32,941 bases of DNA. Source: Lachnospiraceae bacterium UBA1718. Its GTDB lineage: Bacteria > Bacillota > Clostridia > Lachnospirales > Lachnospiraceae. Position 1 is the first letter of the stretch. Every line of letters begins with the position of its first letter. A model generated the notes under the pieces. That model did no database searches, was not told the origin of the DNA, and saw only the letters and a list, made by a program, of their open reading frames with translations. The stretch covers positions 56,025 to 88,965 of the forward strand of contig DCIU01000150.1 in NCBI GenBank assembly GCA_002317245.1, read 5' to 3'. A program made the position numbers and the translations under genes. This document shows positions 15,496-22,537 of this stretch, piece after piece.

Positions 15496-16649
15496 TGGCA
15501 AATAGAATGGAACTTATTGCACCATGTCACTTCGGACTTGAGGCAGTACTTAAGAGAGAAATAGACGATCTGGGATACGATATTAGCAGAGTCGATGATG
15601 GAAGAGTCACCTTCATTGGCGATGAGGAAGCTATTGCCAGAGTTAATATATGGTCCAGGACAGCGGAGAGAATTCTCATTAAGATGGGAAGCTTCATGGC
15701 CTATGATTTCGAAGGATTATATCAGGGAATCAGGGCTATACCATGGGAGAACTATATCCCTTCTGATGGTAAGTTCTGGGTTACTAAGGCCAGCAGCATT
15801 AAGAGCAAGGTCTTCAGTCCATCGGATATTCAGTCTATCAGCAAGAAGGCTATGGTAGACAGAATGAAGGAGACATACCCAGTAGAGAGATTCGAGGAGA
15901 CAGGGGATATATTCCCTATTAGAATCTTCATATATAAAGATGAAGTAGTGGTAGGACTTGATACCACTGGTGATTCACTTCATAAGAGAGGCTATCGTAA
16001 GCTGACTGCTAAGGCTCCAATTGCTGAGAATCTGGCAGCAGCTCTTATTATGCTTACTCCTTGGAGGGCAGACAGAATCTTAGTTGATCCATTCTGCGGT
16101 AGTGGAACCTTCCCAATTGAAGCAGCTATGATGGCAGCCAATATGGCGCCTGGAATGAACAGGGAATTCACAGCCTGTGACTGGGAGCACATTATACCAG
16201 CCAAGATATGGAAGGACGCCTATGACGAGGCGAGGGATCTGGTGGATATGAATGTGGAGACTGACATACAGGGCTATGATATTGATCCTGAGATGGTCAA
16301 CATTGCCAGAGCTAATGCCAGACTTGCCGGAGTTGACAAGATGATCCACTTCCAGAAGAGAGGAGTGGAGGAACTAAGCCATCCTAAGAAGTATGGATTC
16401 ATAATTACCAATCCGCCTTACGGAGAGAGAATACTTGAGAAGGAACAGATTGCGGGACTCTACGATGTCATAGGTGAGAGATATAAGGATCTTGACAGTT
16501 GGTCCTTATACATGATTACTGCCTATGAGGACGCAGAGAAGCACATTGGACGCAAGGCTGATAAGAACCGTAAGATATACAATGGTATGATGCTTACAAG
16601 GTTCTACTCATTCATGGGACCTAAGCCACCTAAGAGGGACGAGCGATAA
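15495..16649 (+). CDS. THUMP-domain class I SAM-dependent RNA methyltransferase (RlmL N-terminal half / YpsC-like)
   Basis: Cytosolic RNA methylase of 384 residues, probably acting on 23S rRNA guanine N2. The N-terminal region with a THUMP domain (about 65-155) binds RNA. The C-terminal Rossmann-like domain has SAM motif DPFCGSGTFPIEA (from residue 198), the acidic GYDIDPEMV around residue 260, and the catalytic NPPYGERI (306-313) used for exocyclic amino methylation. Length fits the single-domain YpsC type rather than the double-length RlmKL fusion. Its start and stop both overlap neighbouring genes as TAATG. The exact target nucleotide is inferred from the family only. Confidence 0.92.
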   Translation: MANRMELIAPCHFGLEAVLKREIDDLGYDISRVDDGRVTFIGDEEAIARVNIWSRTAERILIKMGSFMAYDFEGLYQGIRAIPWENYIPSDGKFWVTKASSIKSKVFSPSDIQSISKKAMVDRMKETYPVERFEETGDIFPIRIFIYKDEVVVGLDTTGDSLHKRGYRKLTAKAPIAENLAAALIMLTPWRADRILVDPFCGSGTFPIEAAMMAANMAPGMNREFTACDWEHIIPAKIWKDAYDEARDLVDMNVETDIQGYDIDPEMVNIARANARLAGVDKMIHFQKRGVEELSHPKKYGFIITNPPYGERILEKEQIAGLYDVIGERYKDLDSWSLYMITAYEDAEKHIGRKADKNRKIYNGMMLTRFYSFMGPKPPKRDER

Positions 16650-17377
16650 TGAAGGGGAGATCATTTTTTCGTGCCTTTATTGTACTGCTTGCACTTGGTG
16701 GAATAATGGCTTATGCATATTTTCTTGCGACAGAGAACTCATATGGTGATGCGGTGGACAGGTATGCCGATGCAGCCAATAAGGAATATGAATCGCTTGT
16801 GGGCAGATTTAATGCTGATGGGGCAGAGTACGAGTATACTGTTCTAATTAATCCTGTATTGGGAGGCCTGGAACGTGGCGATTCTGCTGATGGTGTGAAT
16901 GAATCGGACGTGGTACTTGCCGTTGCCCAGTATGTGGAGGAGCTAAATATTGATGATTCTCTAAGAATCGTTCTTACGAGAGAGTCGAATACCAATCCTT
17001 CAGACAGGCAACGCCAGTCAGTAGCCACATATGTTAATCCTGATGTGATCATTGAGTTAAGAACAGAGCTTGATGCGGATACGAATATGCTTGGTGCATC
17101 AGTCTACTACGATGATAGCTTCTATAATTATAAGCTTACTAATGCTGATCTTGCTGACCTATGCCTGAAGAACCTTGTGGCGAGGACAGGAACTAAGGCA
17201 AAGGGGCTGTATACGGGTGAGGAGACCATATTCGCTAAGAATATTCCCTGTGTAACGATTAGCCTTGGATACTTAAGTAATGCGAAAGAGCGACAGGCCT
17301 TAGCCAGCGACACATACAGGCAGAATATTGCACTGGGAATACTTGATGCAATAGCTGAGATTGATGGGAGAGACTAA
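16649..17377 (+). CDS. Membrane-anchored Amidase_3-like protein lacking catalytic residues (predicted pseudoenzyme)
   Basis: Protein of 242 residues with an N-terminal transmembrane helix (about 7-26), so it is probably extracytoplasmic. From about residue 64 the order of motifs follows N-acetylmuramoyl-L-alanine amidase (Amidase_3). Key residues are changed: the DPGHGG motif reads NPVLGG (zinc His becomes L71), the SIH motif reads ELR (zinc His becomes R138), and the E of the VELGFLSN motif is S205 in SLGYLSN. Only the middle zinc ligand, E85, appears kept, along with LTR, DRQR and GLYTG. I infer a fold without hydrolase activity, perhaps a peptidoglycan-binding or regulatory protein. Automated annotation may call it an amidase. 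The frame is intact, arguing against a pseudogene. Confidence 0.8.
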   Translation: MKGRSFFRAFIVLLALGGIMAYAYFLATENSYGDAVDRYADAANKEYESLVGRFNADGAEYEYTVLINPVLGGLERGDSADGVNESDVVLAVAQYVEELNIDDSLRIVLTRESNTNPSDRQRQSVATYVNPDVIIELRTELDADTNMLGASVYYDDSFYNYKLTNADLADLCLKNLVARTGTKAKGLYTGEETIFAKNIPCVTISLGYLSNAKERQALASDTYRQNIALGILDAIAEIDGRD

Positions 17378-17985
17378 TGAGAATAGTATTTGCAACCGGT
17401 AATATGGGCAAGATGCGCGAGATTCGTGAGATAATGTCCGACTTCAATATAGAGATTGTCTCAATGAAGGAGGCTGATGTGGTGGTGGACGTCGAGGAAG
17501 ACGGCGCTACATTCATGGAGAATTCCTTCATTAAGGCTCGTGCCATAGCGGCAAAATGTAAGGCACTGGGATACGAAGACATTGTACTTGCTGATGATTC
17601 GGGGCTGGTTGTAGATGCCCTTAATGGGGAGCCAGGTATCTATTCGGCAAGATATCTTGGAGAAGATACTTCTTATACCATTAAGAATGCCAATATCATT
17701 GAGAGACTAGAAGGAGTTCCTGATGAGGAGAGAACTGCCAGATTCGTATGTGCTATTGCATGCGTGCTGCCGGATGGCAGAGAGCTTGAGGCTGAGGCGA
17801 CCTATGAGGGAGCTATAGGATATGAAGAGAAGGGGGAGCATGGATTCGGATACGATCCTATATTCTACCTTCCAGATAGAGGCTGTTATAGTGCAGAGCT
17901 TGATCCGGATGAGAAGAACAGAATCAGCCATAGAGGCAAGGCTCTGTGCATGATGAAGGATATTCTGGCTAAGGAGCTTAACTAA
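17377..17985 (+). CDS. rdgB: XTP/dITP diphosphatase (RdgB/HAM1)
   Basis: House-cleaning enzyme that hydrolyses xanthosine and inosine triphosphates, keeping damaged purines out of DNA and RNA. The 202-residue length is normal. Motifs are clear: FATGNMGKMREI at the N terminus, ADDSGLVVDALNGEPGIYSARY (from about residue 72, with the catalytic acidic pair), GYDPIFY and EKNRISHRGKA near the end. The ATG overlaps the previous stop (TAATG), and its own stop overlaps the phosphoesterase start in the same way. The rdgB-yfcE pairing is common in Firmicutes. Confidence 0.96.
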   Translation: MRIVFATGNMGKMREIREIMSDFNIEIVSMKEADVVVDVEEDGATFMENSFIKARAIAAKCKALGYEDIVLADDSGLVVDALNGEPGIYSARYLGEDTSYTIKNANIIERLEGVPDEERTARFVCAIACVLPDGRELEAEATYEGAIGYEEKGEHGFGYDPIFYLPDRGCYSAELDPDEKNRISHRGKALCMMKDILAKELN

Positions 17986-18467
17986 TGCGTATTCTGGTTG
18001 TAAGTGATACACATAGGAAGAATGATATATACCTACAGCTTGTAGAGCGTTACAGTCCACTTGATATGGTAGTTCATTGCGGCGACATAGAGGGTAGTGA
18101 GGTTACTATTGAATCAGCAGTAGACTGTCCTGTTCATATGGTGGCGGGTAACAACGACTTTTTCTCAGATGCTCCGCTGGAAGATGTATTTGATGTGGGA
18201 CCATACAGAGTGCTTCTATCCCACGGTCATCATTACTATATCTCAATGGGCAATGCCCTTATTAAGGATGAGGCCAGAAGCAGGGGCTGTGACATTGTAA
18301 TGTATGGTCATACCCACAGACCTGAATTGGATGATGATGGAGATGTCCTTGCAATTAATCCGGGATCCCTGACTTACCCTAGACAGGAAGGGCGAAGGCC
18401 ATCCTATATAATTATAGAAATGGATGAAAGTGGTGAACTGGATATACAGCAAAAATATGTCATATAA
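17985..18467 (+). CDS. YfcE/MJ0936-type metallophosphoesterase
   Basis: Small calcineurin-like phosphodiesterase of 160 residues. The dinuclear metal-site residues are all present: D8 and H10 in VSDTH, D34 in HCGDIEG, N56 in AGNND, H80 in LSHGH, and H109/H111 in YGHTHRP. A typical NPGSLTYPR segment follows. Family members hydrolyse phosphodiesters in vitro, while the natural substrate is generally unclear. It is the last gene of the lgt operon. No classical terminator is seen between its stop and the tRNA promoter at 18505. Confidence 0.93.
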   Translation: MRILVVSDTHRKNDIYLQLVERYSPLDMVVHCGDIEGSEVTIESAVDCPVHMVAGNNDFFSDAPLEDVFDVGPYRVLLSHGHHYYISMGNALIKDEARSRGCDIVMYGHTHRPELDDDGDVLAINPGSLTYPRQEGRRPSYIIIEMDESGELDIQQKYVI

Positions 18468-18504
18468 GCCTTATAATATTTGAAAGAAATTTCTAAAAAA
18501 CCTG

Positions 18505-18533
18505 TTGACATTAAAGATAAGGTCTTATATAAT
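18505..18533 (+). promoter_or_regulatory. Consensus promoter of the tRNA array
   Basis: Perfect TTGACA (18505-18510) and perfect TATAAT (18528-18533) with a 17-base spacer. The predicted start near 18540 is followed at once by a small hairpin, CGTC (18542-18545) with GACG (18554-18557), before the first tRNA. Confidence 0.92.
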
Positions 18534-18563
18534 AACACTTGCGTCACGAAAGAGACGACGAAA

Positions 18564-18638
18564 CGGGGTGTGGCTCAGCTTGGCTAGAGCGCCTGGTTTG
18601 GGACCAGGAGGTCGCAGGTTCGAATCCTGTCACCCCGA
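18564..18638 (+). tRNA. tRNA-Pro (anticodon TGG)
   Basis: Acceptor CGGGGTG pairs with CACCCCG. Anticodon stem CCTGG/CCAGG holds loop TTTGGGA with anticodon TGG. T loop is TTCGAAT, discriminator A, no encoded CCA. First gene of a four-tRNA block. Confidence 0.97.
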
Positions 18639-18659
18639 TTTAACCAAATAATTTGTTTT

Positions 18660-18730
18660 GCGGGTGTAGTTCAATGGTAGAACACTAGCCTTCCAAGCTA
18701 GATACGTGGGTTCGATTCCCATCACCCGCT
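18660..18730 (+). tRNA. tRNA-Gly (anticodon TCC)
   Basis: Acceptor GCGGGTG pairs with CACCCGC. Anticodon stem CTAGC/GCTAG holds loop CTTCCAA with anticodon TCC. Discriminator T as usual for tRNA-Gly; CCA not encoded. Confidence 0.97.
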
Positions 18731-18755
18731 TTCTTAGTTTTTATAACTAAGCAAT

Positions 18756-18829
<74 letters not shown>

Positions 18830-18841
18830 TTTTTTTAATAT

Positions 18842-18916
18842 GGTGGGTATAGCGCAGTTGGTTAGCGCGCCAGATTGTGGCTCTGGAGGCCCAGGGTTCG
18901 AATCCCTGTATCCACC
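18842..18916 (+). tRNA. tRNA-His (anticodon GTG)
   Basis: Acceptor GTGGGTA pairs with TATCCAC, with the extra encoded G-1 at 18842 facing C73 at 18916, as required for histidyl-tRNA identity. Anticodon stem CCAGA/TCTGG holds anticodon GTG. CCA not encoded. Confidence 0.97.
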
Positions 18917-18921
18917 TTATG

Positions 18922-18950
18922 AGTTTTGTGGATGACACAAGACTTTTTTT
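18922..18950 (+). terminator. Terminator between the two tRNA blocks
   Basis: AGTTTTGTG at 18922-18930 pairs with CACAAGACT at 18936-18944 around GATGA, followed by seven T residues. Confidence 0.85.
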
Positions 18951-18996
18951 CTATCTAGGGATATTTTTTATCATATATATATGGTAAGCTAGATAG
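18951..18996. repeat. Inverted repeat CTATCTAG / CTAGATAG before tRNA-Gln
   Basis: Perfect 8-base arms (18951-18958 and 18989-18996) flank 30 bases of AT-rich sequence. The stretch lies where a promoter for the tRNA-Gln/Lys block would be expected, yet no good -35/-10 pair is seen. It may be an operator, a cruciform or a chance repeat. Confidence 0.5.
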
Positions 18997-19020
18997 TGGA
19001 TGGCATAGCGCCATTATTAA

Positions 19021-19092
19021 TGGGCCATCGCCAAGCGGTAAGGCATAGCACTTTGACTGCTACACTCGCTGGTTCGAATCCAGTTGGCCCAG
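19021..19092 (+). tRNA. tRNA-Gln (anticodon TTG)
   Basis: Acceptor TGGGCCA pairs with TGGCCCA. Anticodon stem TAGCA/TGCTA holds loop CTTTGAC with anticodon TTG. T loop TTCGAAT, discriminator G, no encoded CCA. Confidence 0.97.
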
Positions 19093-19127
19093 CTTGGGTC
19101 GAAGGAAGATGACCTCATAATTTAAAA

Positions 19128-19200
19128 GGGCCACTAGCTCAGTCGGTAGAGCACTTGACTTTTAATCAAGTTGTCGCGGGTTCGATTCCCGCGTGGCTCA
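19128..19200 (+). tRNA. tRNA-Lys (anticodon TTT)
   Basis: Acceptor GGGCCAC pairs with GTGGCTC. Anticodon stem CTTGA/TCAAG holds loop CTTTTAA with anticodon TTT. Discriminator A, no encoded CCA. Its 3' acceptor strand can also pair with downstream DNA at 19243-19248 as part of a long hairpin. Confidence 0.97.
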
Positions 19201-19206
19201 TAAGAG

Positions 19207-19240
19207 AACGCCTCAAGCGAATGCTTGGGGCGTTTTCTTA
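19207..19240 (+). terminator. Terminator after the tRNA array
   Basis: AACGCCTCAAGC at 19207-19218 pairs with GCTTGGGGCGTT at 19223-19234 (one G-T pair) around GAAT, with TTTTCTT overlapping and following the arm. The pairing can extend outward into tRNA-Lys, giving about 26 bp in all (19192-19248). Confidence 0.85.
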
Positions 19241-19356
19241 TGGCCACGAACGAGTAATTGAACCCACAGACTCGCAGAATACGAAAAGTGCCAATTAACT
19301 GATTGCCTATACACGCTTACTGATATATTATTAATACAAGTGTAGAATGGTGCATA

Positions 19357-19362
19357 TATAAT
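19357..19362 (+). promoter_or_regulatory. Possible -10 box of the 19397 gene
   Basis: TATAAT 35 bases before the ATG. The matching -35 region is poor, so this is tentative. Apart from the tRNA terminator the 196-base gap 19201-19396 holds nothing else I recognise. Confidence 0.35.
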
Positions 19363-19396
19363 AAATGCTCTTTGTGATGGAAAAGGAGGCTTAAAT

Positions 19397-21394
19397 ATGT
19401 GTTCAGAATTAGAATCAACTGATAGTATGAAAATAATAAAGATTAGGGAGGCTGACGAAGAGGCTCTGAAGCAAGAATCATTTATTGGCCATCTGACACA
19501 GTACTATGATAATTCGAATTCGGATTTGCTTAAGATGAAGGCTGAAACTCGAAGGGACCTTTTGGTTAAAGGTACAAGAGGTGATACTATTCATAGTTTT
19601 TGGGAATCGGCTCACACATTAATCAGACGCCGCAAGGAAAACAGGGAGAAGGCAGAGAGTATGAAGGTTAGTCTGAATATGCACTTTAAGGATGTCAAAC
19701 TGCCCGAGGATATTCACCGTGCTACTCTTACTAAAGAAGAAAGGGATGAGGCACATAGAGAATCTCAGTCAAGTATTAAATCAGAAGAGAAAATAGCAGC
19801 TAAAAAACTTGCTGCAAAAGAAAAGGAACAGAAAAAAAGAGAAAAGAATGAGTATGAAGCTTATTTAGCAAATGGCGGAAATATTGTTTTTGCTGATAGT
19901 GAACTGCTTAAGTCTTCATATGTTGATGACCTGCTAAAAGAGGTGGCTTATTATGGGCCTTCATTAAGTCATTTTGAAGGGTATACAATAAGCGAAAATT
20001 ACTTATTTCCGGATAGTCCATATACTCATAGGCAAATGCTTGAAGTTGTTCAGGATGGCGACTATTCGCATATGGAGGACATGAATCCCTTGCTTAGAAA
20101 CGTTGCCGCTTCAGAGTATATGAGAAATCTTGAAGTAGCGCCAGGAGCTACAGCTGACAGCTTTATTGAATCCTTACTTAAGACGGAAAATCTTAAATTT
20201 CCTCGTAGAAATCAGTACATTCCTTCCTATGAATCAAAGGGAGGGGTTAAGGAGCTTATGAATCCACTCCTTAGAATTGGCCTATCCCTATGCATGAGGG
20301 ATGAGTCCTATAAGACAGCATTCCCATCCTTTGCAAGAGTCTTTGACACGGCGGAAAAGGTTAAAGCACTGGAAGCTAAGATGAATGCAAGAATAATGGC
20401 AGAGACCATAAGCACAATTCCTGACTATTATGAAATGCAGGCTGATCAGGATGCTGAAAAAATGGGCGATGACTTATTAGAAAAATCTATTGTGGCTAAT
20501 AGAAAATCGCAGATTTTTATGGCAAAAAATATGTTAGCTGCCCAGCTTGGAAAGTTCGTAAAAAAGACAAATGGTGTGGAAGACAGCTGGACTGGCCCAG
20601 TTGCAGATGCTTTTGCCCACTGCTCAAGAGTGGGAATTATTCTACCTGGCAAAACAGGTAAAGAATACAAAGACAAGAATAGAGATGCGACTACAGATGC
20701 TTTCCTGGGAGCAGGAAAGGGTAAAGCAGCAGGATTCAAATCAAGACTCGCTGCAACACATGCAATCCATACTAAAAAGAAGAACTCGGGCAGGAATTTC
20801 GAGGAGTTAAAAAAAGATAAAGGCTGGATATGTGGCCAGTATGGTATGAATGTTGCCATAGGAGGACTTGGCAATCCTGGACTTGGCGGATTTAGAGGTA
20901 AAAGTAGAAGGTTTACTAACGATGGAACCTGTGGCCATATCTATATGCATATAGAGGATGGAGATAAGAACAACTACACTGGTCTGCTGATAGGATTTGA
21001 GTCTGACAAGCCGGGAATGACTAATCAGATGGGGCATACCCATGGAGCAGGTAATGGTGAGTTTGCTTCAAGCTTTGGCGGACAGAGACTGGATGAGGTT
21101 GGCGACAAATACGGTGGCCGTGTTATTGACCTGTCATATATCGATGAGGATGCATTCCAGATTACAATGACTGGTATGGATAAAGTGATGGAGACACTTC
21201 TTGTAAGCGAGAAGCCAGAAGATATCCTTATGTTAAGGAGCATATCAGAATCACTTTGTGGAGAGCGAATGTCTGCGAAAGATAAGCGGCTAAGAGATAT
21301 CGTAAAGCTATGCGTATCAATGTCTCCTATACTTGGCAATAATAATATAGATGATGTTGTTAAAAAGGTTCTTCTTACAGCAGGATTACGATAG
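19397..21394 (+). CDS. Protein of unknown function, 665 residues
   Basis: I do not recognise this protein. It has no signal peptide or membrane helix, so it is probably cytosolic. Residues about 110-155 are very rich in Lys and Glu and look like a long helix or coiled coil. Residues 160-470 are mixed helical, with MNPLLRN (229-235) and MNPLLRI (288-294) occurring as a near-repeat. Residues about 476-580 form a Gly-rich part with GWICGQYGMN, GGLGNPGLGGF, TCGHIYMH and MGHTHGAGNG, then KYGGRVIDLS. The Cys and His clusters hint at a metal or catalytic site, which is speculation. AAGGAGG lies 7 bases before the ATG. AAA lysine codons are frequent, unlike flanking housekeeping genes. It precedes a GNAT-like gene by 9 bases. 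An accessory or defence-type role is possible but unsupported. Confidence 0.85.
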   Translation: MCSELESTDSMKIIKIREADEEALKQESFIGHLTQYYDNSNSDLLKMKAETRRDLLVKGTRGDTIHSFWESAHTLIRRRKENREKAESMKVSLNMHFKDVKLPEDIHRATLTKEERDEAHRESQSSIKSEEKIAAKKLAAKEKEQKKREKNEYEAYLANGGNIVFADSELLKSSYVDDLLKEVAYYGPSLSHFEGYTISENYLFPDSPYTHRQMLEVVQDGDYSHMEDMNPLLRNVAASEYMRNLEVAPGATADSFIESLLKTENLKFPRRNQYIPSYESKGGVKELMNPLLRIGLSLCMRDESYKTAFPSFARVFDTAEKVKALEAKMNARIMAETISTIPDYYEMQADQDAEKMGDDLLEKSIVANRKSQIFMAKNMLAAQLGKFVKKTNGVEDSWTGPVADAFAHCSRVGIILPGKTGKEYKDKNRDATTDAFLGAGKGKAAGFKSRLAATHAIHTKKKNSGRNFEELKKDKGWICGQYGMNVAIGGLGNPGLGGFRGKSRRFTNDGTCGHIYMHIEDGDKNNYTGLLIGFESDKPGMTNQMGHTHGAGNGEFASSFGGQRLDEVGDKYGGRVIDLSYIDEDAFQITMTGMDKVMETLLVSEKPEDILMLRSISESLCGERMSAKDKRLRDIVKLCVSMSPILGNNNIDDVVKKVLLTAGLR

Positions 21395-21403
21395 GGGCAA
21401 ATT

Positions 21404-22312
21404 ATGATTGATTTGATAATTGTTGATAAAGAAAATATAGATTGTTTCGCACCTATGATTTCTAATGAAACACTTGCTTTTATTGAAATCAGCTACGAAG
21501 ACGGTAATGAAAACAACTTACTAATGTACGGTGTTCTTGATGATGATGATCCGGTTGGAGTAATAGTTGGAGCAATAGATCCTGGTAAATATTTAGTCAC
21601 TATAGAGCACATATTTGTTAAAAAAGACTACAGGCGTCAGGGAATTGCCACCAATCTTGTTATTCTGGTGGGTGATGCTATTTCGCTCTTAGATGATAAC
21701 TTCAAGCTTGAATGCAAGGTTACAGAGTTCTTCAAGTATAAGGATGATTCTGGCAGCAGTGAAGTAGTCACAGATGGCGGAGCAGACCTTAGAGGCTTTT
21801 TTAACTTCCTTGAGTTTACGGAAGAAAAAATAGAGGACATTGGAGCTTATCAGATGCATTTGGCGGATGGAGATAATAGGAAGGTTCCACCAGTTCCACC
21901 ATCATATAATATTAAGAAACCATCTGAATTAACAAAGAGGGAGAGAGACAGTCTTAATAGCAATGAAAACGGGATGATTTTACAGTATCTGAATAATGGA
22001 TACTTAGATGATGAACTGTCGCAGTTCTATGTAAGCGATAATGAGGTTAAGAGCTTCCTTGCAATTAAGAGCGATGAAAAGATGTGTTCTATTGTCTGGG
22101 CAAGTATTAAGAATGGCAGTCAGATCCCAGCTATTTTAGTTGGACGTAATGCCTTCTTAACAGCGCGAAAGATTAGAAGCGGAAATACCATAGTATATAT
22201 GCCATATATTAATGAGGTTTCCAGGGAAATGATTGAGAAAATATGCAATGATAAGATAGTGCCTGCTGAGATTAATTATAAATATTCATTTAATCTTTCA
22301 GATGTGATGTAA
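21404..22312 (+). CDS. GNAT-type N-acetyltransferase with a second, unassigned domain
   Basis: Protein of 302 residues. The first half (about 1-155) looks like a GNAT acetyltransferase: the acetyl-CoA loop is seen in HIFVKKDYRRQGIATNLV (about 69-86), preceded by strands ending in VGVIVGAI. A Pro-rich linker (VPPVPPS) leads to a second half (about 178-302) that may be a degenerate second GNAT domain or something else. The substrate is unknown; acetylation of the neighbouring 665-residue protein or of a small molecule are both open. It starts 9 bases after the previous stop, with a weak GGGGC before the ATG, so coupling to the upstream gene is likely. It is followed 10 bases later by a 58-residue gene. 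Confidence 0.78.
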   Translation: MIDLIIVDKENIDCFAPMISNETLAFIEISYEDGNENNLLMYGVLDDDDPVGVIVGAIDPGKYLVTIEHIFVKKDYRRQGIATNLVILVGDAISLLDDNFKLECKVTEFFKYKDDSGSSEVVTDGGADLRGFFNFLEFTEEKIEDIGAYQMHLADGDNRKVPPVPPSYNIKKPSELTKRERDSLNSNENGMILQYLNNGYLDDELSQFYVSDNEVKSFLAIKSDEKMCSIVWASIKNGSQIPAILVGRNAFLTARKIRSGNTIVYMPYINEVSREMIEKICNDKIVPAEINYKYSFNLSDVM

Positions 22313-22322
22313 GGAGATATCT

Positions 22323-22499
22323 ATGTTTGAAGCGGTATATTATATAGTAGAGAGTATTGATGGCGATTATGCCAATCTTAAGAGAGAAGACGGAGCCGAT
22401 GGTGGCGAACCTAAGCTCGTTGCAAGAGCCCTGCTTCCGGCTGAGATTGCAGAAGGTGTTCGAGTTAAGTATGAGATGCTCTCATATTCATTAGCATAG
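22323..22499 (+). CDS. Small protein, 58 residues, DUF3006-like appearance
   Basis: Starts MFEAVYYIVESIDGDYANL, with AAGGAG five bases before the ATG, ten bases after the acetyltransferase gene and just before a terminator, so it is very probably translated. The pattern of a beta strand, a GDYA-L turn, then ALLP and EGVRVKYE resembles small DUF3006-like beta proteins, but this is a weak similarity by eye. It has no cysteine and no membrane segment. Function is unknown; it completes the three-gene unit 19397-22499. Confidence 0.72.
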   Translation: MFEAVYYIVESIDGDYANLKREDGADGGEPKLVARALLPAEIAEGVRVKYEMLSYSLA

Positions 22500-22503
22500 T
22501 AAT

Positions 22504-22537
22504 ATAGCGATGGGATTTAGTTCCCATCGCTATTTTT
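22504..22537. terminator. Terminator between convergent genes
   Basis: ATAGCGATGGGA at 22504-22515 pairs with TCCCATCGCTAT at 22522-22533 around a 6-base loop, with a T run on the plus strand. The stop codon of the minus-strand membrane gene (22517-22519) lies in the loop. The minus direction has only a poor T tract. Confidence 0.9.

Noticed and set aside
20446..20874. Long minus-strand open frame inside the 665-residue gene
   Set aside because: It lacks a ribosome site and mirrors the codon pattern of the sense gene; treated as a shadow frame.
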